From the NCBI RefSeq assembly GCF_001078595.1, contig NZ_LFTY01000002.1, positions 1,012,151-1,076,150 on the forward strand: 64,000 nucleotides of DNA. The letters are read 5' to 3'. Below are positions 17,865 to 26,772 of this stretch, in pieces. The notes under the pieces were generated by a model that did no database searches, had not been told where the DNA came from, and saw only the letters and a list, made by a program, of their open reading frames with translations. Both the position numbers and the translations under genes were made by a program. The stretch comes from Candidatus Rhodobacter oscarellae (GTDB lineage: Bacteria > Pseudomonadota > Alphaproteobacteria > Rhodobacterales > Rhodobacteraceae). Each line of letters starts with the position of its first letter. Within the stretch, counting starts at the first letter, position 1.

Positions 17865-18824
17865 ATGTATTTTTCGCTGCCGAAGTTTCTGAACCTCATC
17901 TTCGTATTAGGGACGGTTTACCTATTTGCGCAAAGCAATTTGGCACCGTCTTGGACTCCTCTGCTTTTGTTGCTCCCGATGCTCCTGCTCGTCAGCGGAA
18001 CACACGCGAGTTTAGGTGCGGTCTTAACAACACGCGCGCTCGTGCCCTTGTCTGCCGGGCTCTTCATGATGGCGCTTTATGATGCAATGCCGTTACTTTT
18101 GGGGGGCGGAGAAGATTTTATGACGATTGCGAATTTTGGTTTTGCCGAACCTGACCCGTCAGTCATTAATTTTGAAGCCGATAGCTTTTACCTAGAGGCG
18201 GTCAGTGTGCTCTATGCGATGTTTTCTGGGTTTTTGTTGTTTAAGGGCCTCGACGACCTCGGCGAGCTAAGAGAAGCCCTTGTCGAAGAGGCGACCTGCA
18301 TCGGGTCGATTGAGAAATACTCTGACATCATATTGAAGTGCCAAGAAACGTCGGACTGTAAGCAGCTATCGAACCAGTTGCGCGATTTATTGCGGGACTA
18401 CGTCCAGCGGGTCATTGAGTTTGTGAAGAATGGTCCGACAGCGGAGAATGATGTAGTGATTTCGAAGGCCACAGCGGTTGTGGTGCAAATCGTCCCAAAG
18501 ACGGATGTTGCCAATAACGCACAAGCGGCGATTTTGAACGCGTTTGACGAACTTGCACGTGCAAGGTCTCGCCGGTCGCGCGCGATGGGCAACCGGTTGC
18601 CACCCATGGTAATGACATTCCTACTGTTGATGTCGATCTCAATGGTGATGCCGTTTTTTGGTGCGCCCGTCGACGGATTTTCGACGAACCATATCTACAT
18701 CTTTTTGATGACATGCTGTTTTACCTTTGTGTTCATGCTTCTTTTGGACCTCAATGATCCATTTGACGGCTATTGGCAGATTTCGATGGCACCGTTCGAG
18801 GAAATTCGCCGACGGTTGGCTTAA
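17865..18824 (+). CDS. DUF4239-like (bestrophin-like) membrane protein, inserted in the acuI 3' region
   Basis: A 319-aa membrane protein with two N-terminal hydrophobic stretches (about 5-45 and 55-80), a TM at about 118-130, a cytoplasmic helical region with many Glu/Arg, and two C-terminal TMs (about 246-265 and 275-295), ending DLNDPFDGYWQIS, the DUF4239/bestrophin-like signature. It is visibly AT-richer than the flanking genes and lies between two copies of the acuI 3' end, so it looks horizontally acquired. An ion-channel role is inference from the bestrophin-like label only. Confidence 0.75.
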   Translation: MYFSLPKFLNLIFVLGTVYLFAQSNLAPSWTPLLLLLPMLLLVSGTHASLGAVLTTRALVPLSAGLFMMALYDAMPLLLGGGEDFMTIANFGFAEPDPSVINFEADSFYLEAVSVLYAMFSGFLLFKGLDDLGELREALVEEATCIGSIEKYSDIILKCQETSDCKQLSNQLRDLLRDYVQRVIEFVKNGPTAENDVVISKATAVVVQIVPKTDVANNAQAAILNAFDELARARSRRSRAMGNRLPPMVMTFLLLMSISMVMPFFGAPVDGFSTNHIYIFLMTCCFTFVFMLLLDLNDPFDGYWQISMAPFEEIRRRLA

Positions 18825-18837
18825 GGCATGTTGTGCC

Positions 18838-19005
18838 CCCTTCGAGAACCGCCTTCCCGCCTGGGAGCGTATCGCCAAGCGCCTGCCGATGGACAAGCTG
18901 GAGGCCATGATGCAGCCCGCGACCCTGTCAGACCTGCCGCAGCTGGGGCGCGACATCCTCAAGGGCCAGGTCAAGGGCCGCGTTGTGGTTGATGTAAACG
19001 GGTAA
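18838..19005 (+). pseudogene. Duplicate 3' end of acuI
   Basis: These 168 bases repeat 17623-17790 with scattered third-position changes (roughly 90% identical by eye), encode the last 55 AcuI residues plus a stop in frame, and have no start of their own. The hairpin at 19018 follows it directly, so this is probably the ancestral end of the operon, displaced by the insertion. Confidence 0.9.
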
Positions 19006-19017
19006 CAGAACGCGCGG

Positions 19018-19050
19018 AGGTTGGCTTTTCCACGAAAGGGCCAACCTTTT
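19018..19050 (+). terminator. Rho-independent-like terminator of the dmdA operon
   Basis: An 8-bp stem (AGGTTGGC 19018-19025 / GCCAACCT 19040-19047) with a 14-nt loop, ending in a short T run. It lies 13 bases after the displaced acuI end. Confidence 0.7.
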
Positions 19051-19100
19051 GCCACATGAGCCCGACACATCCCTGAACCCAGTGATTGAGGGATGGTGTC

Positions 19101-19790
19101 ATGTTCACGTCAGAGAACCCGATTTTTGAATTCCGCGGCCCCTTTGGGGTGCCGGTGCAGATCTCACCGAGCCTTATTTTCTTGGTGTTTCTTTACGTTG
19201 GCTTTGGCGGCGGCGCCCGCGAGATGGCCTATGATCTGATGTTCCTGGTGATCGTGATGGGCTCGATCTTTCTGCACGAGGTGGGCCACGCCTGGGGCAG
19301 CTTGGTGCAGGGCCAGCCGGTGCGGCGCATCGTGCTGAACGGCTGCGGCGGGTTCTGCGAGCGCGAGCGCTCGGCCACCCGCTACGAGCAAGAGCTGATC
19401 GTCGCCATGGGGCCCATCGTGAACGCAGTGCTCTGGGCGGTGTCCTCGCTGATCGCCCAGTGGATCTATGACCCTGAAATCTATTGGGTTTTCGCCACCG
19501 TTGCCTGGGTGAACCTGTCGCTCTTAATCATCAATCTGCTGCCGATCACGCCGCTGGATGGCTCCAAGCTGTTTAACCTGCTGCTGTGCCGGATCATGTC
19601 CGCGGGCTTCGCGCGGAGGGTCTGCGGCTTTGTCGGGCTCCTGGTGGCGGGGGTCTGCCTTTTGTTCCTGGCGTTCTGGCTCGTCATCGACCCGCTGGGC
19701 ACCCTGAACTGGTGGCTGGTCGTGGCGCTGATGGTGCTGCTGCCCGCGATGCCAGCGCATTGGCGGATGCTGCTGGGGCGGGCGGCTTGA
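19101..19790 (+). CDS. Site-2 protease family (M50) membrane metalloprotease
   Basis: A 229-aa intramembrane protease. The zinc motif is HEVGH (59-63), and the third-ligand segment is ITPLDGSKLFNLL (about 148-160) in place of the usual NPDG. About six TM segments are present, and there are no PDZ or CBS domains. The cytosolic/periplasmic substrate is unknown. The ATG at 19101 is chosen for the upstream GAGGGATGG; an in-frame TTG at 19086 is less likely. It stands alone after the dmdA operon terminator. Confidence 0.88.
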   Translation: MFTSENPIFEFRGPFGVPVQISPSLIFLVFLYVGFGGGAREMAYDLMFLVIVMGSIFLHEVGHAWGSLVQGQPVRRIVLNGCGGFCERERSATRYEQELIVAMGPIVNAVLWAVSSLIAQWIYDPEIYWVFATVAWVNLSLLIINLLPITPLDGSKLFNLLLCRIMSAGFARRVCGFVGLLVAGVCLLFLAFWLVIDPLGTLNWWLVVALMVLLPAMPAHWRMLLGRAA

Positions 19791-19903
19791 TTGACACGTG
19801 CCACGCTTGGCAAAGTTAATGAAATCTTGCCCTAGCGCGCGCAGTTTGCGGGTCCACGCCGTCCGAATGGCCGGAAAGGCCTTATTTCATTGAGAAAACC
19901 GAT

Positions 19904-19944
19904 GTCGGCACTTTGTCGGCAAAACGTCGGACTTTCGTCGGGCA
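19904..19944 (-). repeat. Phased CCGAC array, copy 1
   Basis: A 41-bp element with four CCGAC half sites at 11-base intervals, read on the minus strand (plus-strand GTCGG at 19904, 19915, 19926 and 19937; a fifth follows at 19950 after 13 bases). It matches 44825-44865 at about 37 of 41 positions in opposite orientation. The rest of 19791-20152 holds only this and the palindrome at 20020. Confidence 0.75.
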
Positions 19945-20019
19945 TCTAAGTCGGGCATCTAACCGGTGCATCTGGCTGGGGTTGGATTTGGCCGGCGAGG
20001 GGATCACGAGAGAAACCTC

Positions 20020-20040
20020 GCCCCGGACTTGATCCGGGGC
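20020..20040. repeat. REP-like palindrome
   Basis: An 8-bp stem GCCCCGGA / TCCGGGGC around CTTGA. This is a common intergenic palindrome type in alphaproteobacterial genomes. It lies downstream of the flavin monooxygenase gene, where it could stabilise or terminate transcripts. Confidence 0.6.
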
Positions 20041-20152
20041 CTCCACCTTGAGCCAAGCACAACGCGGGGAGCGGCCTTCTGGAGGAATGAGGCCCTATGT
20101 CCACTCAAGGCCAACCCCCGCCTTCCCCATAAACCGGAACCAGCCGTGGGTT

Positions 20153-21946
20153 CTAACTCAGGTGATGCACCTCTTGCAGCCCATAGACCGGCGTCGGCAG
20201 GCCCTCCATCCGCGCCTTGAGCTGGATCGCCAGGAACTGCGAGTAGTGCCGCGACTGGTGCAGGTTGCCGCCATGGAACCACAGCGCCTCTTGCTGCGTG
20301 GGCTTCCACATGTTGCGCTGCTCGCCTTCCCAGGGGCCGGGGTCCTTGGTGGTGGCTGAGCCCAGGCCCCGGACCTTGCCGACCTTATCGGCCACCTCCT
20401 GACTGATCAGCTGCGCGGCCCAGCCGTTCATCGAGCCATAGCCGGTGGCGAAGACGATCACATCCGCGGGCAGCTCGGTGCCGTCCTCTAGCTTGAGCCC
20501 CGTGGGCGTCACCTCTGAGGCCTGGCCATGGGCCAGCTTGACCTCGCCGTCGCAGATCAGCTCGGACGCGCCCACGTCGATGTAATAGCCCGAGCCGCGG
20601 CGCAGGTATTTCATAAAGAGCCCGCTGTTGTCATCGCCCCAGTCCAGCTTAAATCCCGCTTTCTCTAGCCGGTTGTAAAAGTCGGCGTCGCGTTCCTTTA
20701 TCGCCTCATAGACCGGCACCTGCACCGCGGGCAGCACCTTATAGGGCAGCGAGGCAAAGACCAGGTCCGCGGTGTGGTGGTCGATGCCATTGGCCACGGC
20801 GCGCTCGGAATAGAGATCCCCCATCGCGATATCCATCAAACTGTCCGACTTGACGATATGCGTCGACGAGCGCTGTACCATCGTGACATCGGCCCCGGCC
20901 TCCCAAAGGGCGGCGCAGATGTCATGGCTGGAGTTGTTGGAGCCCACCACCACGGCCCTTTTGCCCGCGTATTGGTCCGGGCCGGGATGCTTGGAGGAAT
21001 GATGCAGGTCGCCGGTGAAGCTGTCCATGCCGGGCAGGGAGGGCACGTTGGGCACCGCGGACATGCCGGTGGCCAGGATCAGCTGCTTGGGGCGCAGGGT
21101 GACGTCCTGGCCATCACGGTTGACCTTCACGACCCATTCGCCGGCGGCTTCGTCATAGCGGGCGTTCTCGCAGACCGTCTTGGACCAGTAGTTCAGCTCC
21201 ATCACCTTGGTGTAGTATTCCAGCCAGTCGCCCAGCTTGTCCTTGGGCGAGAAGACCGGCCAATGATCGGGGAAGGGGATGTAGGGCAGGTGGTCGTACC
21301 AGACCGGGTCATGCAGGCAGAGCGACTTGTAGCGCTTGCGCCAGCTGTCGCCGGGGCGGTCGTTCTTCTCGACGATGATCGTGGGCACGCCGATGCGTTT
21401 CAGCCGCGCGCCCAGGCCGATGCCGCCCTGGCCGCCGCCGATGATCACGCAATAGGGATGCTCGGTGTAGCCCAGTTCCTTTTCCTCGCGGGCGCGGGCC
21501 TCGGCCCAGGTCTCGCGGTCCTTGAAGGCGCCATGGGTGACGCCGTGGTCGCGGGTGGCGCCTTTGGTCTCTTCATGGCCCTTCAGCTCCTGCGCGGTGG
21601 TCAAAAGCGTCCAGCAGCCCTCGGCATTCAGCCGGACATGGCCCTTGCCGCGCACCGCGTCGGTCTCGAAGGTGATCCAGGCCTCGGTGATGCCGCCCGC
21701 CTCAGAGGGCTCGCCCTCGACGGCCCAGTTGCGCGGGTTCACCCCGGCCAGGGTCTCGGCGGCCATCGCGGCGATGGCATCGCGCCCCTCCATGGTCTTG
21801 ATGTTCCAGGTGAAGGCCACCAGGTCGCGCCAATAGCAATCCTCGGCAAAGAGGCCCTTGAGCGCCTCGGTGTCGGCGGCGGCCAGCGCGGCGCCGAGTT
21901 TCGTCAGGAATGTCTCGATTCTTCCAAGCGGTGATGCAGCATCCAT
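20153..21946 (-). CDS. NTF2-like/flavin monooxygenase fusion protein
   Basis: A 597-aa FAD/NAD(P)H-dependent oxidoreductase. The N-terminal 120 residues form a SnoaL/NTF2-like domain (LFAEDCYWRDLVAFTWNIKT). The rest is a flavin-containing monooxygenase: FAD motif IIGGGQGGIGLGA (about 165-177), FMO-type RPGDSWRKRYKSLCLHDPVW, NADPH motif VVGSNNSSHD (about 340-349), and the ATGYGS motif near 505. The ATG at 21946 follows GGAGG. The substrate is unknown; candidates are Baeyer-Villiger or N/S-oxygenation of small molecules. It is the sole gene of its transcript. Confidence 0.88.
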   Translation of the reverse strand: MDAASPLGRIETFLTKLGAALAAADTEALKGLFAEDCYWRDLVAFTWNIKTMEGRDAIAAMAAETLAGVNPRNWAVEGEPSEAGGITEAWITFETDAVRGKGHVRLNAEGCWTLLTTAQELKGHEETKGATRDHGVTHGAFKDRETWAEARAREEKELGYTEHPYCVIIGGGQGGIGLGARLKRIGVPTIIVEKNDRPGDSWRKRYKSLCLHDPVWYDHLPYIPFPDHWPVFSPKDKLGDWLEYYTKVMELNYWSKTVCENARYDEAAGEWVVKVNRDGQDVTLRPKQLILATGMSAVPNVPSLPGMDSFTGDLHHSSKHPGPDQYAGKRAVVVGSNNSSHDICAALWEAGADVTMVQRSSTHIVKSDSLMDIAMGDLYSERAVANGIDHHTADLVFASLPYKVLPAVQVPVYEAIKERDADFYNRLEKAGFKLDWGDDNSGLFMKYLRRGSGYYIDVGASELICDGEVKLAHGQASEVTPTGLKLEDGTELPADVIVFATGYGSMNGWAAQLISQEVADKVGKVRGLGSATTKDPGPWEGEQRNMWKPTQQEALWFHGGNLHQSRHYSQFLAIQLKARMEGLPTPVYGLQEVHHLS

Positions 21947-22137
21947 AAGTTTTCCTCCCAATAATCAAATCTGGCCAATCTCCGTTCAGGGCGGCCAGGC
22001 ACGTGTTGATATTATGGGTGCGGTGGACCGGGTGGGGCAGCAGAACGGCGGCGGGCGCGAATTTGCTTAATATGTTAGCGCCTGTCCGTGGAAATGCCAG
22101 AGTTGAGTCGTTTTGGGGCGGTGAGGCGGTTCTGACC

Positions 22138-22152
22138 ACCACATATTGTGTT
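22138..22152. promoter_or_regulatory. Putative NrdR box 1 upstream of nrdJ
   Basis: ACACAATATGTGGT (minus strand) matches the core of the NrdR box consensus acaCwAtATaTwGtgt at most positions. It lies about 410 bases from the second box, so it may serve a different promoter. Confidence 0.45.
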
Positions 22153-22396
22153 AAGTAGGGGTGCAATACACATCTGATAGTGCTGCTCGCAGGCGCGAGA
22201 AGCGGGTTTTGCACCTCTTCGGGCACGATTTTTCGATGCGTTGTATTCATGCCACGCGAATGTTTGCCCCGCGCTCGCGCCCGCCTCTGAGGGCCGGTGC
22301 CGAACTCATCCACAGGCAAAGTTGAGGCGGCCTCTTAGCATTTCTGGGTAAGTTGCTCTATTTCGTGGGCTTTTCTTTCCTGCCGTAATGCGGCCC

Positions 22397-22405
22397 TGTG
22401 GATAA
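22397..22405 (-). promoter_or_regulatory. Perfect DnaA box
   Basis: TGTGGATAA, the reverse complement of TTATCCACA. A one-mismatch box (TCATCCACA) lies at 22307-22315. It is in the long leader of nrdJ, so DnaA may couple nucleotide supply to replication. Confidence 0.6.
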
Positions 22406-22531
22406 GTTTGAATTCTGTCACATTCGTGAATCAAAAGGTTAATTTTGGGAGGCAAAACCGGGTGCGTCCGTCAAGGCGGTTTATGGTAAATTTTGCCAAA
22501 TTTTGTTGTTGACCCAGACCGGTCTCATACG

Positions 22532-22571
22532 CCAGATTGTGCTGGCCGGTTGGGAGTGCCACAATATATAG
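22532..22571. promoter_or_regulatory. NrdR box pair at the nrdJ promoter
   Basis: CAATATATAG (22562-22571, flanked by CCA/TGG) matches the NrdR core CwAtATaTwG at every position. A weaker partner (CCAGATTGTG, 22532-22541) starts 30 bases upstream, close to the three helical turns at which NrdR pairs are normally spaced. A TTGACC -35-like element lies at 22509-22514. Confidence 0.65.
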
Positions 22572-22640
22572 TGGCTACCTCTACGGGCAGGGGACACTGA
22601 CGGGACATCAAAATAGACGTCTCAAACCGCGGATCTGGGC

Positions 22641-22649
22641 TTATCCACA
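22641..22649 (+). promoter_or_regulatory. Perfect DnaA box near nrdJ
   Basis: TTATCCACA, 118 bases before the nrdJ start. Together with the box at 22397 it flanks the NrdR pair. The remaining parts of the 820-base leader (21947-22766) show no coding frame and no recognisable cobalamin riboswitch. Confidence 0.6.
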
Positions 22650-22766
22650 GGACCGCGACCGCAGAATCCTTGCCTGATGCTCCGGCAAACTATTAACACA
22701 CGCCCCCCGTGGAACGACATGGGATCGGCGTGAACAGGACAAAAAAAAGACGGGGCACCCGAAGAA

Positions 22767-25700
22767 ATGAAAATCGCACGCAAGTTCACCAAGGCAGGTC
22801 AAGACGCGTATGCGGACGTCGAGTTCACGATGACGTCCTCGGAGATTAAGAACCCTGACGGCACCGTCGTCTTTAAAAATGACGAGGTCGAGGTCCCCGC
22901 GAGTTGGAGCCAGGTGGCCAGCGATGTGATCGCGCAGAAGTACTTCCGCAAGGCCGGTGTCCCCGCGAAGCTGAAGAAGGTGAAGGAAAAGGGCGTGCCC
23001 GAGTTCCTGTGGCGCTCGGTGCCGGCGGGCAAAGAGATGGGCGGCGAGCAGTCCGCGCGGCAGGTTTTTGACCGGCTGGCCGGCGCCTGGGCCTATTGGG
23101 GCTGGAAGGGTGGCTATTTCACCACCGAGGCGGACGCCCATGCCTATTTCGACGAGATGCGCTATATGCTGGCGACCCAGCGCGCCGCGCCGAACTCGCC
23201 GCAATGGTTCAACACCGGCCTGCATTGGGCTTACGGGATCGACGGCCCGGCGCAGGGGCATTTCTATGTGGACTACCAGTCGGGCGAGCTGACCAAGTCC
23301 ACCTCCAGCTATGAGCATCCGCAGCCGCATGCCTGCTTTATCCAGGGCTGCAGCGACGATCTGGTCAATGATGGCGGCATCATGGATCTGTGGGTCCGCG
23401 AGGCGCGCCTGTTCAAATACGGCAGCGGTACCGGCACCAACTTTAGCCACCTGCGGGGCGAGGGTGAGTCGCTGTCGGGCGGCGGCAAGTCCTCGGGCCT
23501 GATGGGGTTCCTCAAGATCGGCGACCGCGCGGCGGGCGCGATCAAATCCGGCGGCACCACCCGGCGCGCGGCCAAGATGGTCATCGTCGATGCGGATCAC
23601 CCCGATATCGAGGAATACATCAACTGGAAGGTCAAGGAAGAGCAGAAGGTGGCCAGCCTGGTGGCGGGCTCCAAGATGCACGAGCAGAAGCTTAACGAGA
23701 TCTTCGCCGCCATTGGCCAGTGGGACGGCGCCGTCGAGGACGCGGTGGACCCGGCCAAGAACGCCGCCCTGAAGGCCGCTGTGCGCGACGCCAAAAAGGC
23801 TTCGATCCCAGAGACTTACGTCAAGCGCGTGCTGGATTACGCCAAGCAGGGCTATAGCTCGATCGAGTTCCCGACCTATGACACCGATTGGGACAGCGAG
23901 GCCTATAGCTCGGTCTCGGGGCAGAACTCGAACAACTCGGTGCGCGTCACGGATGCGTTCCTCAAGGCCGTGGCCGAGGACGCCGATTGGGAGCTGATCC
24001 GCCGCACCGATGGCAAGGTCGCCAAGACCATCAAGGCGCGCGACCTGTGGGAGCAGATCGGCCACGCCGCCTGGGCCTGCGCCGATCCCGGCATCCAGTA
24101 CCACGACACGGTGAACGCCTGGCACACCTGCCCAGAGGACGGCCCGATCCGCGGCTCGAACCCGTGCTCGGAATACATGTTCCTGGACGACACGGCCTGT
24201 AACCTGGCCTCGATGAACCTGCTGACCTTCTTTGAGGACGGCAAGTTCCAGGCGGATGACTATGTGCACGCCACGCGGCTCTGGACGGTGACGCTGGAGG
24301 TCAGCGTGATGATGGCGCAATTCCCGTCGAAGGAGATCGCGCAGCTTTCCTATGACTTCCGCACGCTGGGGCTGGGCTATGCCAATATCGGCGGGCTGCT
24401 GATGAATATGGGCCTGGGCTATGACAGCGACGAGGGCCGCGCGCTCTGCGGGGCGCTGACGGCGATCATGACCGGCGTGTCCTACGCGACCTCCGCCGAG
24501 ATGGCCGGAGAGCTGGGCCCCTTCCCAAGCTACAAGCGCAACGAGGCGCATATGCTGCGGGTGATCCGCAACCACCGCCGCGCCGCTTACGGCGAGCTGG
24601 ACGGCTATGATGGCCTGAGCATCAAGCCGGTGGCGCTGGACGGCGACAACTGCCCCGACCAGGACCTGGTGGCCCTGGCCCGCGCGGCCTGGGACGAGGC
24701 GCTGGATCTGGGCGAGGCGCATGGCTACAGGAACGCGCAATCCACGGTGATCGCCCCGACCGGCACAATCGGGCTGGTGATGGATTGCGACACAACGGGG
24801 ATCGAGCCGGACTTTGCCCTGGTGAAGTTCAAGAAACTTGCGGGCGGCGGGTATTTCAAGATCATCAACCGCTCGGTGCCGGCGGCGTTGGAGACGCTTG
24901 GATATTCCACCTCCCAGATTGAAGAGATTGTCGCGCACGCCGTCGGTCATGGCACGCTGGGCAATGCGCCCGGGATCAATCACACCTCGCTGATCGGGCA
25001 CGGGTTCGGCCCCGCCGAGCTGGCCAAGATCGAGGCGGCGCTGCCGTCGGCCTTCGACATCCGGTTCGTGTTCAACCAGTGGACCCTGGGCGCCGAGTTC
25101 CTGACCGGCCCCCTGGGCATCCCGCAGGAGAAGCTCAGCGATCCGACGTTTGACCTGCTGAGCCATCTGGGCTTTAGCCGCGCCGATATCGACGCCGCCA
25201 ACGACCATGTCTGCGGCACCATGACCCTTGAGGGCGCGCCCTTCATGAAGGACGAGCACCTGTCGGTCTTTGACTGCGCCAACACCTGCGGCAAGAAGGG
25301 CAAGCGCTTTTTGTCGGTCAACAGCCATATCGACATGATGGCGGCGGCGCAGTCCTTCATCTCGGGCGCGATCTCGAAGACGATCAACATGCCCAACAAC
25401 GCCACCATCGAAGAGGTGCAGGAGGCGTATGAGCGCTCCTGGGCGAAGGGCGTGAAGGCGAACGCGCTCTACCGCGACGGATCGAAGCTGTCCCAGCCGC
25501 TGGCCTCGGCCCTGGTGGAGGATGACGACGAGGCGGCCGAGATCCTCGAGAGCGGCTCGACCCACGAGAAGGCCGCGGTGCTGGCCGAGAAGATCGTCGA
25601 GAAGGTGATCGTCAAAGAGATCGCCGCCGCGCGCGAGAAGATGCCGGACCGCCGCCGGGGCTACACCCAGAAGGCAGTGGTCGGCGGGCACAAGGTCTAC

Positions 25701-26432
25701 CTGCGGACCGGCGAGTACTCGGACGGCTCCCTGGGCGAGATCTTCATCGACATGCACAAGGAGGGCGCGGGCTTCCGCGCGATGATGAACAACTTCGCCA
25801 TCGCGGTCTCCGTGGGCCTGCAATACGGCGTGCCGCTGGAGGAGTTCGTGGACGCCTTCACCTTCACCAAGTTCGAGCCCGCCGGCATGGTCCAGGGCAA
25901 CGAGACCATCAAGAACGCCACCTCGATCCTGGACTACATCTTCCGCGAGCTGGCGGTGTCCTACCTGGACCGCACCGACCTGGCGCATGTGAAACCCGAG
26001 GGCGTCAGCTTTGACGACCTCGGCCGCGGCGACGAGGAGGGCAAGCGCAACTTCACCGAGGTGCCCGATAGCCGCGGGATGGACCAGGTGGAGGTGCTGA
26101 AAAAGGTGGTCTCCAGCGGGTACCTGCGCAACCGCGCGCCGCAGGAGCTGGTGGTGCTGAACGGCGGGGCCGGGCAGGGCGCGGTGGCGCTGAGCGGCGC
26201 CGCGGACCCGGTGGCGACGCTGCAGGCGCTGGCGCCAGAGACGACCGCCAGCACCGTGGCCGCGGCCGTGGCGCCCCCGACCACCGGGGCGGTGCAGATG
26301 GACGCCCGCGCCAAGGCCAAGATGCAGGGCTACGAGGGCGAGGCCTGCGGCGATTGCGGCAACTACACGCTGGTCCGGAACGGGACCTGCATGAAATGCA
26401 ACACCTGCGGCGCGACCAGCGGGTGTAGCTAA
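22767..26432 (+). CDS. nrdJ: Class II adenosylcobalamin-dependent ribonucleotide reductase
   Basis: Reduces ribonucleotides to deoxyribonucleotides using coenzyme B12, so it works with or without oxygen. The 1221-aa protein shows an N-terminal domain, the barrel with [10 protein letters not shown] and [13 protein letters not shown], the [18 protein letters not shown] active-site strand, [20 protein letters not shown], and a C-terminal zinc-ribbon-like tail, [22 protein letters not shown], which also carries the redox cysteines that regenerate the active site. The length and tail match the roseobacter-type NrdJ. NrdR and DnaA boxes upstream indicate control by nucleotide status and replication. 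Confidence 0.97.
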   Translation: MKIARKFTKAGQDAYADVEFTMTSSEIKNPDGTVVFKNDEVEVPASWSQVASDVIAQKYFRKAGVPAKLKKVKEKGVPEFLWRSVPAGKEMGGEQSARQVFDRLAGAWAYWGWKGGYFTTEADAHAYFDEMRYMLATQRAAPNSPQWFNTGLHWAYGIDGPAQGHFYVDYQSGELTKSTSSYEHPQPHACFIQGCSDDLVNDGGIMDLWVREARLFKYGSGTGTNFSHLRGEGESLSGGGKSSGLMGFLKIGDRAAGAIKSGGTTRRAAKMVIVDADHPDIEEYINWKVKEEQKVASLVAGSKMHEQKLNEIFAAIGQWDGAVEDAVDPAKNAALKAAVRDAKKASIPETYVKRVLDYAKQGYSSIEFPTYDTDWDSEAYSSVSGQNSNNSVRVTDAFLKAVAEDADWELIRRTDGKVAKTIKARDLWEQIGHAAWACADPGIQYHDTVNAWHTCPEDGPIRGSNPCSEYMFLDDTACNLASMNLLTFFEDGKFQADDYVHATRLWTVTLEVSVMMAQFPSKEIAQLSYDFRTLGLGYANIGGLLMNMGLGYDSDEGRALCGALTAIMTGVSYATSAEMAGELGPFPSYKRNEAHMLRVIRNHRRAAYGELDGYDGLSIKPVALDGDNCPDQDLVALARAAWDEALDLGEAHGYRNAQSTVIAPTGTIGLVMDCDTTGIEPDFALVKFKKLAGGGYFKIINRSVPAALETLGYSTSQIEEIVAHAVGHGTLGNAPGINHTSLIGHGFGPAELAKIEAALPSAFDIRFVFNQWTLGAEFLTGPLGIPQEKLSDPTFDLLSHLGFSRADIDAANDHVCGTMTLEGAPFMKDEHLSVFDCANTCGKKGKRFLSVNSHIDMMAAAQSFISGAISKTINMPNNATIEEVQEAYERSWAKGVKANALYRDGSKLSQPLASALVEDDDEAAEILESGSTHEKAAVLAEKIVEKVIVKEIAAAREKMPDRRRGYTQKAVVGGHKVYLRTGEYSDGSLGEIFIDMHKEGAGFRAMMNNFAIAVSVGLQYGVPLEEFVDAFTFTKFEPAGMVQGNETIKNATSILDYIFRELAVSYLDRTDLAHVKPEGVSFDDLGRGDEEGKRNFTEVPDSRGMDQVEVLKKVVSSGYLRNRAPQELVVLNGGAGQGAVALSGAADPVATLQALAPETTASTVAAAVAPPTTGAVQMDARAKAKMQGYEGEACGDCGNYTLVRNGTCMKCNTCGATSGCS

Positions 26433-26453
26433 CGGAACGACCTCGCGGGGCGC

Positions 26454-26498
26454 AAATTTCTTGGCAAGAAATTTGTCAAAACTCTTCAAAGAGTTTTG
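26454..26498. repeat. Paired AT-rich palindromes after nrdJ
   Basis: AAATTTCTT-GGC-AAGAAATTT (26454-26474), then CAAAACTCTT-CA-AAGAGTTTTG (26477-26498). Both have perfect 9-10-bp arms. A similar pair is found at 26709-26753. Confidence 0.75.
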
Positions 26499-26663
26499 GT
26501 CCCACCCAGTAAGGGGCGGCCGCGCGAGGCAAAGAACAGGGTGGGGGCGGACGTGTAGTCCTTGCCCATCCTCACACGGGGCGAGTGCGCTCGCCCTTAA
26601 CGCGGATTAGGCCGCAGGCAGAAAACCGGGCGGTAACCAAATATGAGCCTAATCAGCGAAACT

Positions 26664-26686
26664 GGGCCCCTTAGGGGGCCCTTTTT
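26664..26686 (+). terminator. Intrinsic terminator
   Basis: A 7-bp GC stem (GGGCCCC / GGGGCCC, loop TTAG) followed by five T, between the two palindrome pairs. It is oriented to end nrdJ transcription. Confidence 0.85.
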
Positions 26687-26708
26687 CTTTGACATCTCCG
26701 CGGGGTGC

Positions 26709-26753
26709 GGATTTTGTCACAAAATCCGGCGCAAGAATTTTTGAAAAATTCTT
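26709..26753. repeat. Second pair of AT-rich palindromes
   Basis: GGATTTTGT-C-ACAAAATCC (26709-26727) and AAGAATTTTT-G-AAAAATTCTT (26733-26753), ending 19 bases before the EamA transporter start. Same architecture as 26454-26498; likely a dispersed Rhodobacteraceae hairpin repeat. Confidence 0.75.
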
Positions 26754-26772
26754 GGCCCTCCCAGGACACCCC

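Noticed and set aside
22561-22766. Cobalamin riboswitch in front of B12-dependent nrdJ
   Set aside because: I could not find the conserved B12-box segments; the leader is better explained by NrdR and DnaA boxes. An Rfam cobalamin model search would settle it.
22641-26489. Very long open frame on the minus strand opposite nrdJ
   Set aside because: It is a shadow of a high-GC gene: low-complexity Arg/Gly/Val/His-rich translation, no motifs, while the plus strand encodes a full NrdJ.
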